Shown here one piece after another: positions 1-8,420 of a DNA stretch of 64,000 bases. The first letter of the stretch is position 1. Each line of letters starts with the position of its first letter. A program made the translations under genes and the position numbers. The notes below the pieces were generated by a model, which worked only from the letters and a program-made list of their open reading frames with translations, did not search any database and was not told the origin of the DNA. Source of the DNA: Colius striatus (Eukaryota; Chordata; Aves; Coliiformes; Coliidae); NCBI RefSeq assembly GCF_028858725.1, contig NC_084771.1, forward strand, positions 11,312,915-11,376,914. The letters are read 5' to 3'.

Positions 1-924
1 TGGGCTGTCCTGGCTCCCAGACCTTCTGCTGCAAAAGGCCAGCAGCTTTTCTCCACTCTGTGCCCAGGAGGTGGCTGCTCAGGAGCAGGGAGTGGGAAGC
101 AAAAGGGGCTCTTCTCAGCCTCCTCCAGGACGATCCCCTGCCCATGTGATGCCTCCTTCCCAGTCTCCCAGGTGTGATGAGTTCTCCAGGCCTCATCACT
201 GCTCCCACAGCTGCTGCCCATCCTTCCCTTCCCTTCCCTGCCACGGCAGCCGTGGCTCCCGCTGCTCCTCGTCCAGGGTTGCCCCATCCTTTGCTCCAAT
301 CCCCTACCAGACACCACCCCCCACCACCACCCCCCCTTACCTGGCACCGGCAGCGCCGTCGGGGCGCGGGGCTTTGCCCCCCACCCGCGGGGAGCCCCGG
401 GCGGCCCCGGCCCGGCTCCAGCTCCCGAGCCGAGCGCTTTGCATTTGTGCCTGGGAAATACCGACTCGCCTTTTTATGATCGCGGGTGATAAATATTGCA
501 TCGCTCGCCTTTGCAAACTTTTAAGAGAGAGGGGGCAGAGCGGAACTTACGAACCGCCGGCACCGGGCACCCACCGACCCCCGGCCCGGCTCTGCCAACC
601 GGGAGCCCCTCAGAGCATCCCGGCCAGGGCTCGGGCTTTGAGGAGGGGGCGGCCGGGGGAGACCGGCTGCGAGGCGAGAGCGGCGGCAGGCTGGGGCGTG
701 TGATGGCTGCGAGGGGAGCCGGGGAAAGCGGGGAGAGGTGGGGGGGAAGAAAAGCTAACAGGGCCCTGCTAATGCTGCACGGAGCTGATTCTCCAAGGCC
801 CCCCCGGGCAGCACTCAGCATCCAGCCTTCATTAAAATTTCATCGCCAGCACTTGGCCAAGGTCTATTTATGAAAATGCGCTTTGCGCTTCATGGAAAAA
901 ACAGGAACGGAGCGAGAAGAACAA
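1..924. other. CpG-rich downstream flank with AT-rich motif islands; no gene seen
   Basis: From about 330 to 720 the DNA is rich in CG dinucleotides. Embedded in it are two AT-rich islands: about 465-535 (TTTTTATGATCG then GATAAATATTGCATCG) and about 825-885 (CATTAAAATTTCATCG, then CTATTTATGAAAATGCG). They carry Cdx/Hox-like TTTATGA, octamer-like ATATTGCAT and a near-MEF2 motif. No open frame here resembles a protein. These could be regulatory elements of the POU4 gene or of a neighbour off the left edge. Confidence 0.4.
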
Positions 925-1154
925 AGGCGGGGATGGGGTGCTCAGGCGGGGATGGGGGGTGCAGGCGGGGATGGGGTGCGCAGGCGGGGATGGGGTGTGC
1001 AGGCGGGGATGGGGTGTGCAGGCGGGGATGGGGGGTGCAGGCGGGGATGGGGTGCGCAGGCGGGGATGGGGTGTGCAGGCGGGGATGGGGTGTGCGGGCG
1101 GGGATGGGGTGTGCGGGCGGGGATGGGGTGTGCAGGCGGGGATGGGGTTTGCGG
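925..1154. repeat. 19-bp G-rich minisatellite, about 12 copies
   Basis: Tandem array of a 19-base unit, AGGCGGGGATGGGGTGTGC, with variants GGTGC, GTGCGC and CGGG at the unit junction. Because 19 is not a multiple of 3, all three frames stay open and produce spurious Gly/Arg/Trp-rich open frames. Each unit has two runs of four G, so the plus strand has strong G-quadruplex potential. Confidence 0.93.
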
Positions 1155-2229
1155 AGCGCCCAGGAATCAAACCGTGCGGCTGCTGATGTGCGGGCCGGCG
1201 GGGAATAGAAGGGTCCGGGCGCGATGCTGCTCCCATTCCAACAGTACGGACAGGACTCTGCAGCTCCTCCGACAGTTATTTCGGAAGCTGCACTATTTTC
1301 CCCTCTTTTTGTTGTTGTTGTTGTTGTTGTTTTTAGGGCAAACTTAGCGGGGGAGGGAGCCGCTCCGTCCCGCCGCAGGGCTCTACGTCGGGGTGCAGCA
1401 TCGCACCCGGCTCCCCGCGTTTGGACTGATGGGTTTTTTCTTCCCCGAATAAGTTATCAAACAAAAAACAACACCTTTCCTTTTTTTTTCCTCTTTTCCC
1501 CTCCCGGGACATCCCCCACCCCCACCCCCGCCCGGCTGCCGAGCTGCGGGAGCTCGTTTAGGGAGAGGTTTCGTTTGCGGGAGACGAAACTCCATGACGA
1601 GCCGGGAGTTAAAATATCCCTTTCTCGGCCGTCTCAAGTCACAGCCCGGTCAGGACCGGGGCGGAGAGGGGGGTGCAGAGGCTGCCCGGGGAGGCGAGAT
1701 GGGGAGTGAGTGGCTCTGCCTGGCCCCGCCGCCAGTTGCGGGAGAGCCCGGGCGGTGCGGGCTGCGCTGTCCCAGGTCCCCATCAACGAATTGAACCCCC
1801 CAGAGCATCGTTTGGGCTTCAGAGCAAAACCCACGGCGGAATCGACACGTGGGACTTCAAAACACATCGAGTTTGGGCTGGTCCCGGGAGGAGAAGGGAG
1901 GAATCCCCGCCTAGCCTCGCCTCCGGACCCCTCTTGAGCCGCCGACGGGGCTGAAGCCCGGCGGGGTCGATCGAGACAAGCCCCCCACTCCATCCCGGGT
2001 GGAGAAGGGCAACTCTGCCCCTCCTTTTCGTTGTCTTTCGTTGTCGTTCGTTTCTTTCCCCATGGAGGAGGAAGGGCCAAGCGTTCCCCGCTCCCCGTCG
2101 GGAGCCGGCGGCCGGAGGCGCCGGGGATGGGCTGGAGGAGCCGCTCAGGGAAAGGGGCTCTCCGGGCTGCAGAAAAGGGAGGGGAGGGGGGTGTCCCCGG
2201 AGCCGCAGTAACTCCAGGAGGCAGGAGAG
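1155..2229. other. CpG-rich flank with a short (TTG)n tract; no gene seen
   Basis: GC-rich DNA between the minisatellite and the inferred POU4 3' end, with many CG dinucleotides at 1330-1420, 1540-1760 and 1900-2215. A TTG microsatellite of about 7 units lies at 1310-1330. Open frames on both strands are low-complexity and match nothing I know. The CpG density could mark part of the broad CpG domain typical of homeobox loci or an antisense promoter. Confidence 0.45.
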
Positions 2230-3497
2230 TGAGGTAAAACGTGCATGATTTATTTGAAATGCTGCAGCGTACACAGACACCGAATTTCATTCAGCACACA
2301 CACAGCGGAACGAAATCTCCTTTAATTAAAAAAAAACCCAAAGAAAGGAAAAGGAGACAAATTTCTCTATTAAATATGCAAAGGAAAACAAAATAAAACT
2401 AAGAAAAAAGCTTATTCTTGCCTTAGAAAGTGCAGAGTTCACTCTTTGCCAAGGCGGCCTCCCCCGCGGAGAGCCGGCCCGGGGCTGCCGCCCATCCCCG
2501 CTGCCTCGGGCCGGCCCCGCCGCGGCCGCCCCGCTCCCGAGAGCCCCAATGACTTGATTGTCGAAGCGAAGGGGTTTTGTTTCGTTCTGTTTTGTTTTAC
2601 AGTGAAATCAGACGGAAATCGAACAGGTTGAGTGAAACCAAAGCAAAACAAGTCTCGTTTTTCCCCGCCCAGCCCGCTGCTCCGGGGCCGTGCCACAGCT
2701 TTGGGGCTTTTTATTCCCTTGATTATCTTTTTTTAGGGGTTTTTTTTTTCTCCTTTTTTTCCCCCTTCTTTTTCTATTTTTAATTTAGCCGATGAGGTAG
2801 AAACAGAAACGTTATTGCGGAAATGCAAGGGAGAGCGAACAAAAACCATGCAAGTGCGTGTGTGTGCGGGGGTGCGGGGGAGCCTGGCAGCGGGCAGAGG
2901 GGAAGCACAGCCGGCACCTCCCTATTTACAGCCGTCCGGGGCGGCTTCGAGCTCGTTTTCTTTCTTGATTGTTTTAAATCTTTCTACAATTCGATGATGG
3001 TCGGGTTGTTTTTTAAAGAAGAGGAGCTGGAGCACACGGGACTGGAGCAGAGACGAGGGGCTGCAGTGAGACCTCGCTGCTGCTGTGCTGCCCCGTCCCT
3101 TCTCGCCAAACTCCCCCCGAGGCCTTTCGGTTTGTCTTTTCCTCTTTTTTTTTTCCCTCCATCCTTTTTTTGTTTTTCCAGTTTTTATCTACAAAAGCAG
3201 TCTGTAGCAGTCACAACAGCGGGGCTGCTTCACCCAGGGCGTCAGGAGCCGGCACCAAACTCTTTGCTTCTCTTTGGGCAGCTTTCCTCTTTTTAGAGGG
3301 GGTTTCTTTTTCCTTTCCCCCCCTCTCCCCTCCCAATATCATTTTTTTAAACGACAACAAAAGCCAAGCACCTCCATCCCTGCCCATTCCAGAGGAGACT
3401 GGGGCCAGGAGGGCTGTGGGCTGGTTGGGGGGAGGGGGTGAGGGAAGAACAAGCCCCCCCATACACACACACACACGCTGCCCTCCCAGCTCCTTCT
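2230..3497 (-). other. Inferred 3' UTR of the POU4-like gene
   Basis: Non-coding sequence following the TGA, rich in A-runs on the transcribed strand (long T-runs at 2730-2785, 3140-3180 and 3330-3350 on the plus strand). Minus-strand AATAAA hexamers lie at 2713-2708 and 2254-2249, and an ATTAAA-type signal lies near 2318. A UTR of about 0.8 to 1.3 kb is plausible for this family. The true end cannot be fixed from sequence alone. Confidence 0.55.
2249..2254 (-). terminator. Candidate distal poly(A) signal of the POU4-like gene
   Basis: AATAAA on the minus strand, followed by a modestly T/G-containing stretch (GCACGTTTTACC). It is the most distal hexamer before sequence composition switches to the CpG-rich flank. 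A more proximal AATAAA at 2713-2708 is an alternative. Confidence 0.45.
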
Positions 3498-4403
3498 TCA
3501 GTAGGCGGCAGAAAATTTCATCCTTTTCTGCTTCTGTCTCTGATTGCAAAACCAGACCCTCACCACGTTCTTCTTCAAGTCTAACTTCTCGGCGATGGCG
3601 GCGATTTTCTCCGAGGAGGGTCGGGGCTGCACAGCAAAATAAGCCTCTAGAGAGCGCTTCTCGGGGGCAGCGATGGACGTGCGCTTGCGCTTCTTGTCCC
3701 CCCCCGTGTAGATCTCAGGTTTGGTCATTTTCTCCCTCTGGGCCCTTTCAGCCTCCTCCAGCCACGCTTCTAGGATAGGTTTGAGGGCTACCATGTTGTT
3801 GTGGGATAAGGTGAGGGACTCGAACCTGCAGATTGTGCTTTGGCTAAGGCAGCCAACCCCAGGGATCTTCAGGTTGGCTAATGCGGAGCCCACGTCCGCT
3901 TGGGTCACCCCCAGCTTGATCCTTCGCTGCTTGAAGCGCTCGGCGAAGGATTCCAGCTCCCGGGGGTCCGTCTCCGTCTCGGGGCCGGAGATGACGGCGT
4001 GGGAAGCGAGGCCGTGGGGGTGGGACATGTTCATAGGCTGGGAGTGATGGGCCATGTGGTTGATGGCCGACATGTGGGAGTGAGGGTGAGAAGGTGTGGA
4101 GCCCACATCGGGGCCCGGCACCCCTCCGAGAGGGAGGGCGGAGTTGAGGTGGTCCAGGAGCTCACCATCCAGGCCTTGGGAGGGTTGGTGGTGGTGGTGG
4201 TGGGGATGGTGTGTGGTCAGCACGGAGGGGTGGTGCAGGTGGACGGAGGATGAGGTAGGAGTGCAGGACACGCTGCTCATGGTGTGGTAGGTGGCATCCG
4301 GCTTGAAGGGGTGGGTTTTCTGCGATACGATATCCACAGCGGCCAGCGCCTCGGCACCCCGCAGCAAGGTCTCGTCAAAGCCCGCAAAAATGTTCCCCTG
4401 GAT
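3498..4403 (-). CDS. POU4F-like: POU4-like exon 2 (POU-specific domain and homeodomain, 301 residues plus stop)
   Basis: The acceptor is a C/T-rich tract ending GTGCAG just before 4403. The first codons read IQGNIFAGFDETLL, continuing the POU-IV box. The exon holds the His-rich segment, both DNA-binding domains and the TGA stop at 3500-3498. The POU-specific domain has substitutions relative to the usual family sequence: GVGCLSQ for GVGSLSQ, NNMVALKPILEAW for NNMIALKPILQAW. The POU-IV box reads LLRGAEAL where LLARAEAL is usual. The homeodomain is canonical, and no frameshift or premature stop is present. Confidence 0.95.
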   Translation of the reverse strand: MQGNIFAGFDETLLRGAEALAAVDIVSQKTHPFKPDATYHTMSSVSCTPTSSSVHLHHPSVLTTHHPHHHHHQPSQGLDGELLDHLNSALPLGGVPGPDVGSTPSHPHSHMSAINHMAHHSQPMNMSHPHGLASHAVISGPETETDPRELESFAERFKQRRIKLGVTQADVGSALANLKIPGVGCLSQSTICRFESLTLSHNNMVALKPILEAWLEEAERAQREKMTKPEIYTGGDKKRKRTSIAAPEKRSLEAYFAVQPRPSSEKIAAIAEKLDLKKNVVRVWFCNQRQKQKRMKFSAAY

Positions 4404-5063
4404 CTGCACGGAGGGGGCAGGGAGCAGGGGGGAGAAAAGTGGGAGCAGAAACAAACCGAGAAGAGCAGAAGAGGATTAAAAGGAGAACAGCGTCAGGGAG
4501 ATCCTGCTCTGTCGTCCCCCCCGCCACCAGCAGCACCTGGGACAGAGGAATCGACTTCAGCCCTCTCCCCTCCAAAATAAAAGGAGCAGGAGGAGGGTGT
4601 CAGACTCCAGGCACTTGTCCTTTTGGGACTACCTCCCCCAAAAAGACCGCAGCCGCGGAGCGGGATGGAGCCTGCGGGCGTTCCGCAGAGCCTCTGCTCA
4701 GCCGGGCTGCACAGCCCAGCCGGCCACGACGGCTGCTCCCCACCTCCAGCCCGGACGGACCCACCGGCTCTTTCCCGGCCCCTCTCCCCGCTCCGAGCAC
4801 CCGCGGCGGAAGGGATAGCCCCCAGCCCCCGGCCCAGCAGCCCCGGGGCAGGGAAGGGACTCCTCCCAAACCCAGACGGAAACCGTCGGCTAAGGTGGGG
4901 GGAGATGAGCTGAGCCCCCCGAAACCCTGGCTGGTGGACTCACCTGGGGGGCGGGCAGGCAGGCTCTGCGGATGGCTTCGGAGCTGGTGTGCAGGTGGGG
5001 GTACTTGGGTTCGTGCAGGATGGGGTGCATGCTGAACGCCTGCTTGCTGTTCATGGACATCAT
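3498..5063 (-). CDS. POU4F-like: Class IV POU homeodomain transcription factor (Brn3/POU4F family), two exons
   Basis: Coding parts are 5063-4944 and 4403-3498, joined in phase 0 to give 341 residues. POU4 proteins are nuclear DNA-binding regulators of sensory, retinal and auditory neuron differentiation. Visible domains: N-terminal MMSMNSKQ and POU-IV box (about residues 28-67, including AEALAAVDIV), a histidine run (about 105-112), the POU-specific domain (about 186-259, beginning DPRELESFAERFKQ), a basic linker (KKRKRTS) and a complete homeodomain with the WFCNQRQKQKR recognition helix (about 324-334). It ends MKFSAAY. Length is close to POU4F3 (338 residues, from memory) and shorter than POU4F1 or POU4F2, because it lacks their long Gly/Ala tracts. 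Exon 1 and the C-terminus resemble POU4F1, QGNIF..FDE and HTMSSV resemble POU4F3, and GELLDHL..GPD..STP resembles POU4F2. Family assignment is near certain. Which paralogue is less sure: a fourth POU4 lineage (Brn3d-like) is favoured. Confidence 0.96.
4404..4943 (-). other. Intron of the POU4-like gene
   Basis: A 540-bp GT-AG intron between exons 1 and 2, at the position shared by vertebrate POU4 genes. On the minus strand the frame of exon 2 stays open 51 bases into the intron, up to an ATG at 4454. A transcript starting inside the intron could therefore make a form lacking exon 1. The acceptor-side tract is strongly pyrimidine-rich. Confidence 0.85.
4944..5063 (-). CDS. POU4F-like: POU4-like exon 1 (coding part, 40 residues)
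   Basis: The start at 5063 was chosen because it gives the family N-terminus MMSMNSKQAFSMHP and has A at position -3 (ACCATGATG). The frame stays open upstream to 5279, so homology rather than a stop codon fixes the start. The exon encodes 40 residues ending in SSEAIRRACLPAPQ, the first half of the POU-IV box, and ends at a strong donor (CAG|GTGAGT, GT at 4943-4942). A short first exon carrying this motif is the normal POU4 gene structure. Confidence 0.93.
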
Positions 5064-5191
5064 GGTGGGAACGGAACGGGGCAGGGGCGCTCCGGGCAGC
5101 CCGGCTCCGGGGGCGCGGTATTGTCTGGCTCCGGCGCCCGGCATCAATGGCATTATAGCCCGGCCCCCCCGCCCCCCCGCCCGCTCATTGG
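5064..5191 (-). promoter_or_regulatory. Core promoter and 5' UTR of the POU4-like gene
   Basis: Reading the minus strand towards the start codon: a CCAAT box (5191-5187), tandem GC boxes (GGGCGGG type, about 5184-5166), and a TATA-like CTATAATG (5158-5151). The TATA-like element lies about 90 bases before the ATG. With usual TATA spacing, transcription would start near 5120-5130, leaving a 5' UTR of roughly 60 bases. The elements and their order are seen directly; the start site is inferred. Confidence 0.7.
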
Positions 5192-5717
5192 GCGGCTTTG
5201 GGCAGGCACCTCCCACCACCCGCCCCCGGGCAGTGAGCTCACACCCCCCCTCCCCAAAACGGGAGCTCACCCCACACACCCCCCCAAACCGGCACTGCGC
5301 AGCCCCGGGGGTCCGCGCCGGTGTGCCGCTCTCCGGGTCACCCTCCCCGGGGTTGCGGGGGTTGCGGGGGTAGGGAGATGTCGCTTCGGGATCCCTCCGG
5401 TCCGTCCCGGTGCCGCACCAGCCCAGCGACTCCGCCGTCGAGCATCCCGACGCCTGGCCGGGTGATGCCGCTCCGGTTGCACCCTCTTAACCCGGCTCTG
5501 CAGAGCCCTTGCCCGGATCCTAGACAGCTGTATCCGAGTCCTGCCTGTCCCTCCCGGCTCTGCCCATCGCTCCGGGTGGCATCAGGAGCCTTCCCGACCT
5601 GCCTCCTCTCTCTCTGAAGGGAAAAAGCATCTTGGGTCAAAAGCCATAAGAACAATGAAATCAGGAAAAGTTTGAGCAACTCGTTTCTCTTTTTTCCCTG
5701 TTTCAGTAAAGCCACCT
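5192..5717. other. CpG-rich upstream flank of the POU4-like gene
   Basis: Continuation of the CpG island upstream of the promoter, densest at 5280-5480, becoming ordinary sequence by about 5600. No open frame looks coding. It probably forms part of the proximal promoter domain. Confidence 0.5.
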
Positions 5718-5830
5718 GACTCCATCACTCAAACCCTCCTGCCACTGCAGCATCCCCTGGCTCCCTCACCCAACCCCTCCTGCCAGCACAGCATCCTCTG
5801 GCTCCATCACCCAAACCCTCCTGCCTGTCT
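5718..5830. repeat. Short tandem repeat of about 41 bp, nearly three copies
   Basis: The unit begins TGGCTCCATCACCCAAACCC and continues CTCCTGCC followed by a CAGCATCC segment. Copies start near 5718, 5758 and 5799; the last is incomplete. It lies at the outer edge of the CpG-rich upstream flank. Confidence 0.8.
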
Positions 5831-7876
5831 CCTCCTGACAGCCTTTCTTGCCTCCTGCCTTTCCCCTCTGCAGGAATTCCCAGGCAGCCCTGCAGCTTCT
5901 CTCCCTCTCCTCCCCACCTGCCACTGAGCCCACAGCCCAGTGCTGCAGAAAAAACCCCTGTGAAGGTGAAGTTTGGTGGTTGCCTGTTGCATTGCCCTAC
6001 CAAAGGACACATGAGAAGCACAGGAAGCAGCAGCAGTGTCAGCCCAGAATGGGGGGGCTGAGGGAGGGTGAATCCCCTGCACTCAGACATACATGTGCAC
6101 AAGTAGAGATGCAGCATGGCAGCACCATGGCAGCAGGAACCCCCTCCCAGCTCTGGTCCATGGGTAAACCCCCTCCCAGATCCTCCATGGCTTTGTGGGC
6201 TGGCCCCAACAGGGATGGGAGCTTGTCTCAAAGCCTCTGGGTTTATCCAGGAGTTACCAGGTTGCTCCCAGTGCAGATCTGTTACAGCCAAAATGTGTGA
6301 AGCACCAAACAAGGAGGAAAGTTTCTAGAGCAGGGAGAATAACTAACACCTGCCCCACTCCCACAGCAACAGAGGCTGGTTGTTTCTTTGCCTGAGTGTA
6401 CTCTGCAAGGAAAGAGGGAGATTTTCAGGTGATTGCTGATGCTCAGCTGGAGCTTTTGGAGTAACACAGGGCAGGTCTGCAACACTCACCATCATCTCTT
6501 CATGTACCTACTGTCTTTCCTCCCTAATAAATTATCCCAGACCCTTGTCTCCTGTCCATCTGTATCAGAAACTCCTGTGAAGCAGGAGGTATTGCACTAG
6601 AACCAGGATCAAAGACAGTAGAGGCAGAATGTCTCCTGTTAAAAACATAAAAACACTGAATGAAGAGCTTCACAATCTGAATCCTTTGAGAACAAATTCC
6701 TTCCCAGGAGGGAGCCCATGTTCCAGAGCAAGAGCTGCAGCCTGGCCTGGCTGCTGGCTTTGGGAATCCTTGCTAGGATAAATCCCCATGCAGAAATGAA
6801 GAGCCAGAAAGCTCTTCACATTGTTGTTGTTCCTTGTGACTATCAGATGTTGTGGTTATGTGGAAAAAAAGAGAAGCCAAAGGGGCCAGGGCTATTGTGG
6901 GTATCATGACATCTACAGCCAGTGCATTAGATGCTCTGGTTTGCCATTCCCACTGGAAAAAAATAACCCTGGAGCCACTCTCCAGCGAGGTCTGTTCAAG
7001 CAACCCCATCTCCCTGGCGCTTTTTGGAGATGACCCATAATTTCTTGGTCTGGCTTCCTGCCTCCAGCCAATAAAACCTTGTGCCACTCTGCCTCATCCC
7101 AGGCTTTTCAATCAAAGGATACCTCGGTGCAGAGTTTTGAGAGGGTTGTCCTGCCTGCCATGTGGTTTGGTGCCTCAGGCAGTTGCCTCCAGACTCCAGC
7201 TGTTTTTATTACCTAAGTGGGTTTGATTGCTCCTTCATTTGTGCCTGAATGAGAGCCCTTGGCACCCTCGTGGGCTTTAATGGGGTCTGTGTGTTCTAGC
7301 TACCAATTAAACCCACTGGCAGCAGATTAGCAGCTTCCAGCAAAAGCTAACACGGAGCAGAGGGGACACAGGGCAGAGGGGACGTGGCTTTCCAGGGCTC
7401 TGGGAGAGGAGCCAGTGGGAAAAGGACAGGACTTTCTGCAGAGGGATGGAACACAGGGGCCCTTCAGGCAGCTGTGCTGGCTGGAAATGGCTCTGTCCCC
7501 AGGTGACCACTGCCACTTCCTTCTCATCAGCAGAGGTCTGTGTGAGCTCAGACACGTTTTCCAGCAGCAGGCTGGTAAAGGTGACCATACTGGTGGGCAG
7601 CTGAGGGTGGGTGGCACCCCAAAGTGTTAGCAGAGGTATTGGAGGACAGGTACTCACCTGTATGGGCTGGTTGTCAGCACTGCTCCTGGAAAATGTTGTG
7701 TGGGGTGATGTAGGAGACAAGTGAGTGGAAAGTGTCCTCCCACCTGGTCAGTGTGACAGGTGAGGGTACCTCCCTCCCTCCTTCTCCTTCCCTTGCAGTC
7801 ATTCCCAGAGCCTGAGCAGGTGAAAGCTGCCAAAAATGGTGAATTTCTAGTGCACTGGAATTTAGGCTTACAAACA
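5831..7876. other. Non-coding interval; nothing specific seen
   Basis: Unique-looking sequence of average composition. Open frames are short and overlapping, with no domain, signal peptide or splice-supported exon that I can recognise. Confidence 0.5.
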
Positions 7877-8420
7877 GAATCATAGAATTGTATTGGTGGA
7901 AAAGCCCTTGAAGCTGCTGCAGTCCCAGCCCTCCCCTCACTCTGCCCAGCCCAGCACTAACCCCTGGCCCTCAGCACCACAGCTCCATGGCTTTGGGATC
8001 CCTCCAGGGCTGGGCACTCCCCCAGCTCCCTGGGCAGCCTGGCACAGGGGCTGACACCCCTCTCAGGGAAACAGTTCTGCCTCAGCTCCAATCTAAACCT
8101 CCTCTGAGGCAACTTGAGGCTGTTTCCTCTTGTCCTATCAGTCGTCAGTTGGGAGAAGAGACCAATCCCCAGCTCCCTGCAGCCTCCTGTCAGGCAGTGT
8201 GAGAGAGGGCTCCTGTCTCCCCTCAGCCTCCTCTTCTCCAGGCTCAACACCCCCATTCCCTCAGCCCTTCCCCAGCCCCTTGTGCTCCAGCCCCTTCCCC
8301 AGCTCTGTGCCCGGCTCTGGCCACGCTGCAGCCCCTCGGTGTCCCTCTGGCAGTGAGTGAGGGACCCAGCACTGAGCACAGCCCTGGAGCTGCAGCCTCC
8401 CCACTGCCCAGCACAGCATT
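7877..8420 (-). mobile_element. CR1 LINE fragment, subfamily A
   Basis: Begins with GAATCATAGAAT, the reverse complement of the CR1 3' tail, followed by GGAAAAGCCCTTGAAGCTGC and the conserved CR1 3' segment (CTCCCTGGGCAGCCTGGCAC, CTTGTCCTATC, TCTTCTCCAGGCTCAACACC). It runs into the last part of ORF2, then stops: a 5'-truncated copy inserted in minus orientation. It shares its tail signature with the copies at 37978, 42664, 50248 and 51055. Confidence 0.9.

Noticed and set aside
883-1347. Plus-strand open frames rich in Gly/Arg/Trp repeats
   Set aside because: They arise from the 19-bp minisatellite, which stays open in all frames; no start context, splice sites or known protein support them.
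2288-2308. Possible REST/RE1 silencer element (TTCAGCAC and ACAGCGG halves)
   Set aside because: The two halves are spaced about two bases too closely and the intervening CA repeat accounts for much of the match; it fits neither canonical nor common split RE1 spacing.
3498-5063. Assignment to POU4F3 based on protein length
   Set aside because: Length and a few segments fit POU4F3, but the N-terminus (MMSMNSKQ rather than MMAMN), SEAIRRAC and the KFSAAY C-terminus do not.
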